This document shows, piece after piece, positions 32,448-42,069 of a DNA stretch of 64,000 bases. Under the pieces are notes generated by a model. It had not been told where the DNA came from. It ran no database searches and saw only the letters and a list, made by a program, of their open reading frames with translations. Position numbers and translations under genes: made by a program. The stretch covers positions 124,001-188,000 of the forward strand of contig NZ_FRCD01000010.1 of the NCBI RefSeq assembly GCF_900142785.1, in the 5' to 3' direction. Position 1 is the stretch's first letter. Each line of letters opens with the position of its first letter. The DNA is from Chryseobacterium carnipullorum. Its GTDB lineage: Bacteria > Bacteroidota > Bacteroidia > Flavobacteriales > Weeksellaceae.

Positions 32448-34904
32448 ATGAAAAAAAAATCGATCTTTTTAATGGCTGCCACCGCTACGCTTTATTTTAA
32501 CAACACGTATGCCCAGGAAACTCCACAGGATAGCATCAAGACGTCTTCTATAGACCAGATTGTTATTACCGGGAACTCCGGCCCAAAAAAGAAAATAGAA
32601 TCCAGTACCGCGATTTCTACGTTTAGCGCAAAAGAAATCCAGAAACAGAATCCCATCAGTGCTGCCGCTCTTTTACAGAGGGTTCCGGGGTTTGCTGTGG
32701 AAACTTCCGGTGGGGAAGTGGGAAATAACCTTTTTGCCAGAGGTATTCCTTCCGCAGGAGCATACGAATTTGTACAGGTGCAGGAGGACGGACTTCCGGT
32801 TTTTGAAGACGGAGCCCTTCAGTTTGCCAACGCAGATAATTTTTTCCGGGTAGATAATTCGGTGAGCCGTCTGGAAGCTCTGAGAGGAGGTTCAGGTTCC
32901 ATTTACGCGAACAATTCTCCGGGAGGTTTGATCAACTTTATTACCAAAGAAGGAAGCAATGACTTTAAAGGAACGGCTAAACTGGAAACCAGTACGTACG
33001 GATTGATGCGTACCGATATGAATTTAGGCGGAGCTTTGGTGAAGGATAAACTATTCTTCAATGTCGGAGGGTTTTACAGAACGGATAATGGAATCAGAAA
33101 AACGGGATTCAGAGCCAATAATGGTGGACAAATCAGAATGAATCTTAAGTATGTCTTTGATAAAGGCTATGCTAAAGTGTATTATAAAAAACTGGATGAC
33201 AGGAATACATTCTACCTTCCGATTCCTTTACTACAAGATGGAAACGACCTTAAAGAATTTCCTGGTTTTAATGCAAACTATGGAACCTACAGCTACAGAG
33301 GTGTAAGCCAGCTTAATATTCCACAGGCCGGCGGCGGATTTTTTAAGAGAGATCTTGAAAATGGAATTCACCCAAAAGTAGATGTGCTGGGCGCAGAATT
33401 TAAATATGATCTTGGAAATAATTTCAGCGTTCTAAACAAGACGAGATACACCAATATCAACATGGAATATACGGGAATGTTCCCTGCAGGAGCTCCTAAA
33501 CTGGCTTCTGATTATGCAACTAAACCTGTTAGTGAAGGTGGTTTGGGAATGAGCAATTATCAGTATTCTTTGGTGAGTAATGGCTCTGTAGTGAATCCGC
33601 AGTATATACAGAAATTAGGATTCTGGGCTATTGATAAGCAGATGAATAATTTCGTTAATGATTTACAGTTGAATTATAAATTTGATAAAGGAAGTGTGAC
33701 GGCAGGTTTCTATAAATCCAACTGGAAATCTCATCAATATTGGAACTGGAGTAATGTTTTAGCGACAGCTTCAGACAGGCCAACGCTTTTAAACCTTGTC
33801 AATCCATCGATAAGCCCTTCAGGTGCAGGATATTCTCAGACCTATAATGGGGTGAAAGATATGTCTTTTCTGATCAGAGATTCACAGATCCAGGGAAGTC
33901 TTAATGATGTTTATCTGAATTTAGATTATAATGTAACAGATGCTTTAAGTCTTAACGGAGGAATGCGTTACAGCCGTGATTACTATAAAGGATATGGAGT
34001 CAATACCACAACAGCGAATCTCAATAACTCTGGTTTAACGACTGACGGAACCCACAGTTTTGTGACGACTACAGCAGATGATAATATGGCGGTGCTGGGT
34101 AATAAGTATACCTACTGGAACTATGATATCAATAAAGTATCTTATACATTGGCGGCGAATTATAAGCTTAACAAAGGAAATGCAGTATATGCACGTTTCT
34201 CTCATGGTTTCAGATCTCCGAATGAAGAAGCTTATTATAATAATATGTCGGATCTGAGCGCTATCAAAGCGGTTGATACCAATCAGCTTGAAGTAGGATA
34301 CAAATATTATTCACGTACTTTCGATATCGGAATTATTCCTTTCTATTCTACCCTTAAAAATCTTTCATTTACTGATGTGTTCTCAGACGGAACTTCAGAA
34401 AATAAATTTGCTAACACAACCAATTTCGGGGTAGAAATCGAAGGATACACAAGACTGTTCAATAATATTCTTGAAGTGACTTTCAACGGGACGATCCAGA
34501 ATCCCAAATACAAAGATTTTGTAGGAAAAAATGCAGACGGAACTACCTTTGACTATGATGGAAATACGGTAAGAAGAATGCCTAAGTTCTATTTCAATAT
34601 CTCTCCTGCAGTGAATATCACTAAAGAATGGAGAGCTTACGTAAGCATGAACTACTACGGGAAACGTTTCCAGAACGAAGGAAATACGGATGATAATATT
34701 CTGCCTTCATTCACTGAAGTGGGTGCCGGAATGTCTTATCAGTTAGGAAAAATACGTTTTGCAGTAGACGGAACGAATATCTTTAACACCATTGGTATTA
34801 CAGAAGGAGATCCAAGATCCCAGATTACCCCGGGAACGAATATCAGAATGGCAAGACCCATTATGGGCGCTGCTGCAAGAGCATCCATCACACTGGATTT
34901 TTAA
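32448..34904 (+). CDS. TonB-dependent outer membrane receptor of the trehalose locus
   Basis: 818 aa with signal peptide (ending near TYAQ). TonB-box-like region after residue 30 (IDQIVITGN), plug domain about 40-170 (ALLQRVPGFAVET, VSRLEALRGGSGSIYANNSPGGLINFITK), then a 22-strand barrel ending in ...RASITLDF with a C-terminal aromatic. No CarboxypepD-like extension and no SusD partner, so it is not a classic Sus pair. Position after the permease and trehalase suggests uptake of trehalose or a trehalose-containing molecule. Confidence 0.9.
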   Translation: MKKKSIFLMAATATLYFNNTYAQETPQDSIKTSSIDQIVITGNSGPKKKIESSTAISTFSAKEIQKQNPISAAALLQRVPGFAVETSGGEVGNNLFARGIPSAGAYEFVQVQEDGLPVFEDGALQFANADNFFRVDNSVSRLEALRGGSGSIYANNSPGGLINFITKEGSNDFKGTAKLETSTYGLMRTDMNLGGALVKDKLFFNVGGFYRTDNGIRKTGFRANNGGQIRMNLKYVFDKGYAKVYYKKLDDRNTFYLPIPLLQDGNDLKEFPGFNANYGTYSYRGVSQLNIPQAGGGFFKRDLENGIHPKVDVLGAEFKYDLGNNFSVLNKTRYTNINMEYTGMFPAGAPKLASDYATKPVSEGGLGMSNYQYSLVSNGSVVNPQYIQKLGFWAIDKQMNNFVNDLQLNYKFDKGSVTAGFYKSNWKSHQYWNWSNVLATASDRPTLLNLVNPSISPSGAGYSQTYNGVKDMSFLIRDSQIQGSLNDVYLNLDYNVTDALSLNGGMRYSRDYYKGYGVNTTTANLNNSGLTTDGTHSFVTTTADDNMAVLGNKYTYWNYDINKVSYTLAANYKLNKGNAVYARFSHGFRSPNEEAYYNNMSDLSAIKAVDTNQLEVGYKYYSRTFDIGIIPFYSTLKNLSFTDVFSDGTSENKFANTTNFGVEIEGYTRLFNNILEVTFNGTIQNPKYKDFVGKNADGTTFDYDGNTVRRMPKFYFNISPAVNITKEWRAYVSMNYYGKRFQNEGNTDDNILPSFTEVGAGMSYQLGKIRFAVDGTNIFNTIGITEGDPRSQITPGTNIRMARPIMGAAARASITLDF

Positions 34905-34930
34905 ACTTATATTTATTTTCTTCATAAAAA

Positions 34931-34966
34931 AAACCGTCAGGAAATTTTCTGGCGGTTTTGCTTTTT
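34931..34966 (+). terminator. Terminator of the trehalose operon
   Basis: AAACCGTCAG/CTGGCGGTTT stem (one G-U) and T-rich tail. Confidence 0.85.
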
Positions 34967-35074
34967 TGTCGAAAGGAACTGAGTGATAAGAATCAAGATT
35001 TTAGGCATCAGATACTGGATATGAGACCTCATACACTCTAAAACCCTCATACACTCAAACTCCGCATCGCGAAA

Positions 35075-35713
35075 CTATTTGAAAAACGGATTATACTCTT
35101 TCTCAAAACCAATCGTCGTTGGATTTCCGTGTCCAGAGAATACCTGCGTCTCATCATCAAGAATAAAAAGTTTGTTTTTAATTCCATTGATTAATTGCTC
35201 ATGATTTCCTTTATAAAGATCCGTTCTTCCGATGCTTCCTTCAAACAAAACATCACCCGAAATCATGAAACTTTGATTTTCGTTATGATAAACCACGCTT
35301 CCCGGAGAATGTCCCGGAACATGATAAATTTTAAACTTTTCTCCGTCAAGATCAAGAACTTCACCTTCACTGATGTAGGTGATATCTGCTTTTACGGGAT
35401 CAACTGAGAATCCAAATCGCATTCCGCTGACCTGAAGCATATCCAAAACTTCCTGGTCCTCCTGATGCATATAAACAGGAACTTTGAAGGTATCAAAAGC
35501 CCATTGAAGACCCAAAACGTGATCAATATGAGCGTGGGTCAAAAGAATCTTCTCTATTTTCAGCCCGTTTTCAGAAATAAAACTTTCAATCGCTTTGGTT
35601 TCCTGCTCATTCATATTTCCCGGATCGATCAGCCAGGCATTTTTATTTTCATTGTAAAGGATATACGTGTTTTCGCTGGCAAAATTAAATACGAAGCCTT
35701 GGATCTGAAGCAT
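35075..35713 (-). CDS. MBL-fold metallo-hydrolase (glyoxalase II-like)
   Basis: 212 aa. The metal motif THAHIDH (about residues 59-65) matches HxHxDH, with later ligands in PGHSPGSV (His near 134) and SGDVLFEGSIGRTD (Asp near 153) and SGHGNPT near the end. Family members hydrolyse thioesters such as S-lactoylglutathione or act in sulfur metabolism; the substrate cannot be chosen here. Divergent from the Plug gene. Confidence 0.88.
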   Translation of the reverse strand: MLQIQGFVFNFASENTYILYNENKNAWLIDPGNMNEQETKAIESFISENGLKIEKILLTHAHIDHVLGLQWAFDTFKVPVYMHQEDQEVLDMLQVSGMRFGFSVDPVKADITYISEGEVLDLDGEKFKIYHVPGHSPGSVVYHNENQSFMISGDVLFEGSIGRTDLYKGNHEQLINGIKNKLFILDDETQVFSGHGNPTTIGFEKEYNPFFK

Positions 35714-35730
35714 AATTGTTTTTTTTATTT

Positions 35731-35738
35731 CAAAAATA
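35731..35738 (-). promoter_or_regulatory. -7 box of the MBL hydrolase gene
   Basis: TATTTTTG on the minus strand, 18 nt before the ATG at 35713. Confidence 0.55.
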
Positions 35739-35782
35739 CGATATTATTAAGAAAATCCCGATTTTTCGTTATCTTCGTCATA

Positions 35783-36997
35783 ATGAAAACTTTGCGAATA
35801 CTTTTACTTTCTTTGGGCGGACTGGTTTTTGGACAGAATATCCAGAGTATCCAGCTTTTTAACCCTCAGACGAACGATGAAACGCCTGTCATAAAATTTG
35901 GAGAACAGCTGATTTTAAGCTTTGATGACCTTACCAATGCCAGTGAAATCTACAGATACACTCTTAAACATTACGATAGAAACTGGAATGATGACAATCT
36001 GTTTTTTACAGAAATTGCAACGGGAAGTCTCAACGGGCTTTTAGATCAGTTTCAGTATTCTTTTAATACGTTGCAGCCTTATACCCATTATAAGCTTACC
36101 TTCCCGAATGATAAAATTCAGCCGAAGATCTCTGGAAATTTTGAACTGATCGTTTATAAAGATTCTGCAGACAAACCATTGTTCAAAAGACGCTTTTATC
36201 TGGTGGAAGATGCGGCATCTGTTGCTTTGAATATCTCTAGGATCGCAGACGCCAAAAATCCAAATGTCAATCAGAGAGTGGAGGTGAAAGCAACCTCAAA
36301 AGCCGGAGACCTTTCTTCCAATGTGAATTCTATGACTTTGAATGTCATGCAGAATAACAATCCCAATGTAGTGGTTAATAACCTTAAGCCAAGTGCTACT
36401 TTGGGAAATCAGCTGCTTTTTCAGCAAATGAATTTAACATTTCCCGGAAATAATGAATTCTATTATTTCGATAATAAGAATATGAATATGGCGGCAGACA
36501 TGGTAAGAGCTACAGAATTGAAGGACGGTATTAATCAGACCTACTTGCATCCCGTGTGGGCTTTCCCTCTCAATTACCAATACCAGCCAGATGTTAATGG
36601 AGCATGGTATTACAGACGAAATGATCTGGGACTGGAAAGGAATGCGGAAAGGGAGGCTGATTATTCTTGGGTGTATTTTTCTTTAGATTCCGATCCTGTG
36701 GATAAGGAGATCTACGTGATGGGTGGTTTTAATAATTTTCAAGCCGGCAAAGAAAATCTGATGCAGTATGATGCGGCCAATAAAAGATATGTAGCCAGAA
36801 TATTTCTGAAACAAGGTTTCTACAACTACATTCTAGCGACCAAAGAAGGCGACGGATCGCTGAACTTCGGAGAGATCAATGGTAATTTCTGGCAAACAGA
36901 AAACCTGTATCAGGGCTTTTTATATTATGCTCCTTTCGGACGTAATTATGACGGATTGATGGGATATGGTGAATTCAGAACGCCTATTGGGAAATAG
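35783..36997 (+). CDS. Type IX secretion system Plug protein (DUF5103)
   Basis: 404 aa from the ATG at 35783 (MKTLRILLLSLGGLVFGQ, signal peptide); a longer upstream frame runs antisense to the MBL gene and is rejected. N-terminal strand domain QSIQLFNPQTNDETPVIKFGEQLILSFDDL and the later MTLNVMQNNNPNVV and YVMGGFNNFQA segments fit the DUF5103/T9SS-plug family. In Flavobacterium the Plug closes the periplasmic side of the SprA translocon. The next gene is itself a T9SS cargo, though Plug genes are usually not cargo-linked. Confidence 0.85.
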   Translation: MKTLRILLLSLGGLVFGQNIQSIQLFNPQTNDETPVIKFGEQLILSFDDLTNASEIYRYTLKHYDRNWNDDNLFFTEIATGSLNGLLDQFQYSFNTLQPYTHYKLTFPNDKIQPKISGNFELIVYKDSADKPLFKRRFYLVEDAASVALNISRIADAKNPNVNQRVEVKATSKAGDLSSNVNSMTLNVMQNNNPNVVVNNLKPSATLGNQLLFQQMNLTFPGNNEFYYFDNKNMNMAADMVRATELKDGINQTYLHPVWAFPLNYQYQPDVNGAWYYRRNDLGLERNAEREADYSWVYFSLDSDPVDKEIYVMGGFNNFQAGKENLMQYDAANKRYVARIFLKQGFYNYILATKEGDGSLNFGEINGNFWQTENLYQGFLYYAPFGRNYDGLMGYGEFRTPIGK

Positions 36998-37397
36998 TTT
37001 TGGGTGAAATGAATGCTTTTGGTAAAAAAAAATTCCTGGAATAGTAAAATAAATAGATTAAAATTATATACAGCAAAACCATTTCGCAAGAGATGGTTTT
37101 TTTGTGAAACGATGATGAATAAATCATTTGCGATAAATCAGAGAGTCTGTTCATTAATTAGATACAATGCAAAGCATAGTGAAAAATTAATTCACAATTA
37201 TTTGATTTGCATTTAAAATTATTCATAATTATTGTTTGTTTTGATTAAATTATTTTTAGGTTAATGATCTTTTTAGGAAAAATGATAATTGGATTTTATG
37301 TATTCATATTTTAATTTGCTTATTATTTGTTTATTTATTTTATCATTTTGTTGTGAATAATTCCTAAATTAGTTTTAAAATTTTAACAAATATTATT
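36998..37397. other. Plug-protease gap: terminator and AT-rich promoter region
   Basis: Contains the terminator AAAACCAT/ATGGTTTT with GCAA loop (37075-37105), then about 290 nt of very AT-rich DNA before the protease gene. No TAnnTTTG box is clear. No gene seen. Confidence 0.5.
37075..37105 (+). terminator. Terminator of the Plug gene
   Basis: Stem of about 11 bp including one G-U, GCAA loop, T7 tail. Confidence 0.8.
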
Positions 37398-39347
37398 ATG
37401 AAAACGAAATTTATTCTGGCAGTAAGCGTTGCAGCTTGCTCCTTTGCTTTTGGACAAGAAACTCCATCAAAAGTAGTTCCGGGTAAAAGCGGACTTCATG
37501 CAGAATTTTTGAGATTTGATAAAAGTAGTCCCGATTTTAAGGGAGCTCCTGTTTTATTTGATGAAGCTTCGCAAAGACTGTCAGCAGGACAGTCTCGCAA
37601 GTTGGGATTGGAAAAAGATAAATTGGGCTTTGAAACCCATAGATTTCAACAAACCATCAATGATATTCCTGTAGAATATGGAATGATGGCCGTACAGACC
37701 AAAGGAGGAAAAATTGTGGGAGAAACCGGGAAATGGATTCTTAAAATACCGGCCACTATAGAGAAAAAAGCAAATATCTCTGAAAGTACGGCATTGCAGA
37801 GTGCTTTATCTTTTGTAGGAGCTGATTCTTATAAATGGCAGAATAAAGAAGAAGAAGAATTTATAAAAAAAGAATCTAAAAATAATGATGCAAGTTTTGC
37901 TCCAAAAGGAGAATTGGTATACTATTCGGATCCTTCAGATGAAAAGATAGGAGATCTCAAGCTTGCCTACAAATTCGATATCTATGCAGAAAAACCATTA
38001 AGCAGACAATATGTTTTTGTGGATGCCAAAGATGCTAAAGTTTTAGGAACTAATGCTTTGATTCATGAAACCAATGCTCCGGGAACTGCTACAACAGGTT
38101 ACAGTGGAAACAGATCTATTGTTGCCGACTCATATAATGGAAGTTATAGATTAAGAGAAACCGGAAGAAATGGAGGAACTGCTGTAGAAACATACAATCT
38201 TAAAAAAGGGACCAGCTATGCATCAGCTGTAGATTTTACAGATACCGATAACAATTGGAACAACGTAAATACAAATAAAGATCAATATGCTACTGATGCC
38301 CATTGGGGAGCTGAAATGACTTTAGATTATTTTTATACCAAATTTGGAAGGAAAAGTATAGATAATAATAATTTTGCGATTAAATCTTATATTCATTACT
38401 CAACCAATTATTTTAATGCATTTTGGGACGGTTCCAGAATGACTTACGGAGACGGTAGCTCTACGACAAACGGAGGTAAGCCTTTAACCGCTCTTGATGT
38501 TTGCGGCCACGAGATTACCCATGGTTTGACTACTAAAACCGCAAACCTTGCTTATCAAAGAGAGTCAGGAGCCTTAAATGAAGGATTTTCTGATATTTTT
38601 GGAAATACAATAGAACGTTGGGCAAGACCAACACAAGCAAGCTGGAAATTAGGAGAAGATTTCAGTTATGTAATCAGAGATATGGCCAATCCTAATGCGT
38701 ATAGCCAACCGGATACTTATTTAGGAACCTACTGGAAAGCTACGACAACATCGGGTTGTTCAACTCCAAGCCAATCCAATGATTATTGTGGAGTACACAC
38801 GAATTCCGGAGTCCTTAATTTCTGGTATTACTTACTGGTAACCGGAGGAACAGGCACCAATGATAAAGGTTTTGCTTATAATGTGTCAGCAATAGGAATA
38901 GATAAGGCAGGAGCCATTGCTTATAGAACACTGACCAATTATCTTACTTCTTCTTCCACCTATGCTAATGCAAGAACTTATTCACTTCAGGCCGCTGCAG
39001 ATTTATACGGTGCCGGAAGTAATGAAGTAACACAGGTGACCAATGCCTGGAATGCAGTAGGTGTTGGTGGCGGTACTTCGGCAGCAGGAAAAACAGCTGC
39101 AGAGGCTTCACTGTATACCATCAGTCCAAATCCTGCAACTGATAAATTTACGGTTCAGTTCGAAGGAAAAGAAGGAAAAGGAATTGTAGAATTGGTGAGT
39201 CTTACCGGAAAAAGAGAGATTTCTGAGAAATTCAAAATGACCGACGGTTTAAATAAAGTAGATATTCAGCTTCCATCTGCTATACTTTCAGGAGTATATA
39301 TTGTTTTGGTGAACGGACAAAAAGCAGGAAACCTGATCAAAAAATAA
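37398..39347 (+). CDS. Secreted M4 (thermolysin-like) protease with T9SS sorting domain
   Basis: 649 aa. Signal peptide (CSFAFGQ), an FTP/PepSY propeptide to about 225, and the M4 catalytic domain with HEITH at about 371-375 and the third zinc ligand Glu in GALNEGFSDIFG about 20 residues later. Then the M4 C-terminal domain, with the conserved CGVHTNSGVLNFWYYLL, and a T9SS type A sorting domain (SPNPATDKFTVQF to the end) that directs secretion and surface attachment or release. An extracellular neutral protease; the tail ends in a basic KK pair. Confidence 0.94.
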   Translation: MKTKFILAVSVAACSFAFGQETPSKVVPGKSGLHAEFLRFDKSSPDFKGAPVLFDEASQRLSAGQSRKLGLEKDKLGFETHRFQQTINDIPVEYGMMAVQTKGGKIVGETGKWILKIPATIEKKANISESTALQSALSFVGADSYKWQNKEEEEFIKKESKNNDASFAPKGELVYYSDPSDEKIGDLKLAYKFDIYAEKPLSRQYVFVDAKDAKVLGTNALIHETNAPGTATTGYSGNRSIVADSYNGSYRLRETGRNGGTAVETYNLKKGTSYASAVDFTDTDNNWNNVNTNKDQYATDAHWGAEMTLDYFYTKFGRKSIDNNNFAIKSYIHYSTNYFNAFWDGSRMTYGDGSSTTNGGKPLTALDVCGHEITHGLTTKTANLAYQRESGALNEGFSDIFGNTIERWARPTQASWKLGEDFSYVIRDMANPNAYSQPDTYLGTYWKATTTSGCSTPSQSNDYCGVHTNSGVLNFWYYLLVTGGTGTNDKGFAYNVSAIGIDKAGAIAYRTLTNYLTSSSTYANARTYSLQAAADLYGAGSNEVTQVTNAWNAVGVGGGTSAAGKTAAEASLYTISPNPATDKFTVQFEGKEGKGIVELVSLTGKREISEKFKMTDGLNKVDIQLPSAILSGVYIVLVNGQKAGNLIKK

Positions 39348-39363
39348 ACTTTAATATATTTAA

Positions 39364-39402
39364 AAAAGGGGCACAAAATTCATTTTGTGCCCCTTTTGTT
39401 TT
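39364..39402. terminator. Bidirectional terminator between protease and hemH
   Basis: Perfect 16-bp arms AAAAGGGGCACAAAAT and complement, with T runs on both strands. Confidence 0.9.
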
Positions 39403-39416
39403 ATGTATTGAAGAAA

Positions 39417-40445
39417 TTAGACCAGATAAAAATCATTCAGCTTTTCTTCGCACAGTATTTTTACAACATCAATCCAGCGGTCTTCATCATTCAGACATGG
39501 AATATAGTGGAAACTTTCACCACCTCCATGCTGAAATTGTTCTTTACCCTCCACTGAAATTTCTTCCAGGGTTTCAAGACAGTCAGAAACGAAGGCCGGA
39601 CAAACAATAGCCAGATTTTTCACTCCCTTTTTAGGAATTGTTTCTAAAGTCTCATCCGTATAAGGCTCTATCCATTTGTCTTTTCCTAATCTCGACTGGA
39701 AAGAAACAATGGTTTTTTCTTTGGGAAGATTTAATTTTTCAATAACAAGGCTGGTCGTTTTATAACATTGATGACGGTAACAAAACTTATGGCTCGGGTT
39801 ACTGTCTCTTGAGCAGCAGTCATTAAGATTACAGGTATGGGTGGGATCTGTTTTGTAGATATGCCTTTCCGGAACACCATGATAAGAAAACTGCAACGCA
39901 TCGAAATTTTCAGGAAGTTTTTCCCTGATACTTTCTGCGAGACAGTTGATATAAATATCTCGGTTGTAAAAAGGCTGGATATAAGTAATCTTTACCTTCG
40001 GGAATTTCTTTTTTCTTACCTCTTCAGCCTTTTCAATGACTGTTTCCGTTGTACTCATCGCATATTGCGGATACAATGGGAAAAGAACAATCTCGGAAAC
40101 TCCCTGATCAACTAATTTCTGAATTCCTGCTTCAATGCTGGGCTGAGCATATCTCATTCCGATTTCTACAGGAACATCAACGATTTTCTGAAGTTTTTTC
40201 TGAATTTTTTGAGTAATGACAATTAAAGGAGAACCTTCATCCGTCCATACTGTTTTATAAGCTTCTGCAGATTTTGCTGGTCTTGTTTTAAGAATAATTC
40301 CCTGAACCAACAATGCCCGGAAAAACCAACGGTAATCAATCACCTTTTCATCCATCAGGAATTCGTCAAGATATTCCTTTACATCATTGACCGCCGTTGA
40401 TCTTGGCGATCCCAGATTTACCAGTAAAATTCCTTTTTTAGCCAA
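39417..40445 (-). CDS. hemH: Ferrochelatase
   Basis: 342 aa, typical length. It inserts ferrous iron into protoporphyrin IX in the last step of heme synthesis. The active-site His is in FSYHGVPERHIYKTDP near residue 190, and the conserved Glu region lies late (VCPAFVSDCLETLEEI near 285). Four Cys in the middle (CNLNDCCSRD, KFCYRHQC) may bind a cluster as in some bacterial enzymes. Precedes on the same strand the FMN reductase and NifU-type genes, 11-nt gap. Confidence 0.95.
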   Translation of the reverse strand: MAKKGILLVNLGSPRSTAVNDVKEYLDEFLMDEKVIDYRWFFRALLVQGIILKTRPAKSAEAYKTVWTDEGSPLIVITQKIQKKLQKIVDVPVEIGMRYAQPSIEAGIQKLVDQGVSEIVLFPLYPQYAMSTTETVIEKAEEVRKKKFPKVKITYIQPFYNRDIYINCLAESIREKLPENFDALQFSYHGVPERHIYKTDPTHTCNLNDCCSRDSNPSHKFCYRHQCYKTTSLVIEKLNLPKEKTIVSFQSRLGKDKWIEPYTDETLETIPKKGVKNLAIVCPAFVSDCLETLEEISVEGKEQFQHGGGESFHYIPCLNDEDRWIDVVKILCEEKLNDFYLV

Positions 40446-40456
40446 TATTTTTAATT

Positions 40457-40993
40457 TTAATTATGTGAAACAGCGTTTTCAAAATCTGTTATCAATGTTG
40501 ATACTCTGGCAAAGGTATTATTTTCAACCAAGCCATCGTTAAATTTCCCCTTTATACCTTTGATTAAAAGCTGATGCTGATCTTCTATTGTCGCCCCCAA
40601 TGTTTTCAAAATCATTATTAATTCTTCGTGCCCTTTTTCTCCGTTGGCAGATGCCGTAATTACAGCAACTGGTTTTTCGGAAAAAAGAGTAGTGGAAACG
40701 CACCATTCCAATAAGTTTTTCAACCTGCTGGGAATACTGAAAATATATTCCGGAGTAGAAAATACAACCCCTTTTGAATGTTCGATTTCCTTTCTGATCT
40801 TCACTACTTCATCCGGAATATCCGTATCAGTTAATGAAGTATCAAAATGTGGAAGTGTAGAAAGATTATCATACAGATGGAAATTAATATCCGTATCTGA
40901 ATGTTTTTCCAGAACCTGTTCCAGTAATTTATGATTGCTTGAATGTTGTGTAGCACTTCCAACAATGATCAAAATCTTCTTTCCGGATATCAT
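40457..40993 (-). CDS. NADPH-dependent FMN reductase family protein
   Basis: 178 aa flavodoxin-like fold. FMN phosphate loop GSATQHSSNHKLLEQ near residues 12-26, and the isoalloxazine loop STPEYIFSIPSRLKNLLEWC near 79-98, as in the azoreductase/NADPH-FMN reductase family. Substrate uncertain (quinone, azo dye or flavin). Sandwiched between the NifU-type gene and hemH in a minus-strand run, with 9- and 11-nt gaps. Confidence 0.85.
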   Translation of the reverse strand: MISGKKILIIVGSATQHSSNHKLLEQVLEKHSDTDINFHLYDNLSTLPHFDTSLTDTDIPDEVVKIRKEIEHSKGVVFSTPEYIFSIPSRLKNLLEWCVSTTLFSEKPVAVITASANGEKGHEELIMILKTLGATIEDQHQLLIKGIKGKFNDGLVENNTFARVSTLITDFENAVSHN

Positions 40994-41002
40994 TACGATT
41001 AA

Positions 41003-41881
41003 TTATCCGTTGACAGCTTCCACTCTCTCTACAAGATCCGGAACGAATTGTTTTAGAATATTTTCAATTCCGTTTTTCAAAGTAGCGGTAGAACTCGGAC
41101 ATCCTGAACAAGCGCCCTGTAAAAGCATTTTAGCAGTTTTGCTTTCCTGATCGTATTCCATCAGGGAAATTTTTCCACCGTCGTTTTCTACTGCAGGAGC
41201 TACATATTCATTTAAGATATCTGAAATTTTCTGCTCATCATCTGTATAATCTCTGTTGATGATTTTTTCAACAGGATTTTCATGTTTCTGAGGTTCGATC
41301 GTTGAAATTTCGCCTCCGTTCTGAAGATATTCAGCAATGAAACCGCGAACAGCCATCATCACCTGATGCCATTCTACAGAATCATCTCTTGTCACGGCAA
41401 CAAAATTATCAGAAATAAAAATTTCCTTAGCGAAATCAAATTCATTAAAGATCGCTTGTGCTAAAGGAACTCCTTCCGCAGCCTCTACTGATTTTACTTC
41501 CACAAAACCGTCAATAAGCATTTTGCTGGAAACAAATTTCATCGCATTAGGATTAGGCGTCATCTCTGCATAAATCTGATACATTTCCTTCTTTTTCTGA
41601 AGGTAAATTCTCGGATTAGCCAATAATTCATCCTCAATCACATTTTTAAGGCTGTCAGCTACATGTTCCCATTCTATTGTATCCTGCTTTGCAATCGCTA
41701 CAAAATTTGCAGTAATGAAAATTCTTTCCACAAAAGGATAATTGAAAAGTTCCTGGGCTAAAGGAATTTCTGAAATATCTGAACTTCTGTCCAACTCTAA
41801 AGAGCCCGGGATCAGGTTATAATCCGCGACAAATTTCATCACTTTCGGGTTTTCAGTTGGTTCTATAAGTATCGTACGCAT
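41003..41881 (-). CDS. NifU family Fe-S scaffold with two Nfu_N domains
   Basis: 292 aa from the ATG at 41881 (MRTILIEPTENPKVMKFV); an ATG 57 codons upstream (42052) would give an untypical tail. Two Nfu_N-like domains in tandem, at about 1-90 and 100-190, each start with (P)TENPKVMKFV / TPNPNAMKFVSS. The C-terminal NifU domain (about 205-292) carries the cluster Cys pair ACSGCPSS near 262. It should build and hand on iron-sulfur clusters. The gap to the divergent carbonic anhydrase contains TTAGAAATTAGA repeats. Confidence 0.9.
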   Translation of the reverse strand: MRTILIEPTENPKVMKFVADYNLIPGSLELDRSSDISEIPLAQELFNYPFVERIFITANFVAIAKQDTIEWEHVADSLKNVIEDELLANPRIYLQKKKEMYQIYAEMTPNPNAMKFVSSKMLIDGFVEVKSVEAAEGVPLAQAIFNEFDFAKEIFISDNFVAVTRDDSVEWHQVMMAVRGFIAEYLQNGGEISTIEPQKHENPVEKIINRDYTDDEQKISDILNEYVAPAVENDGGKISLMEYDQESKTAKMLLQGACSGCPSSTATLKNGIENILKQFVPDLVERVEAVNG

Positions 41882-41917
41882 TTTTTCGTTAAATTTGAGA
41901 TACAAAAATACGCAATT

Positions 41918-41957
41918 AGAAATTAGAAGTTGGAGATTAGAAATTAGATTTTTGCTA
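41918..41957. repeat. TTAGAAATTAGA direct repeat
   Basis: AATTAGAAATTAGAAG and GAGATTAGAAATTAGATT in tandem; same family as 17337 and 17988. Confidence 0.5.
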
Positions 41958-42069
41958 TCACACTCATTTAGAAATAAAAATTCAGGAGTTAGAGAATAGA
42001 ATTTGGAAATTGGCGGAGCAGAAGTATAATCTTCAAATAAACTGAATTTCAAATCATCAAATTAAAACT

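Noticed and set aside
35465..35782. Long upstream extension of the Plug frame
   Set aside because: It would cover the divergent MBL gene and bury the Plug signal peptide.
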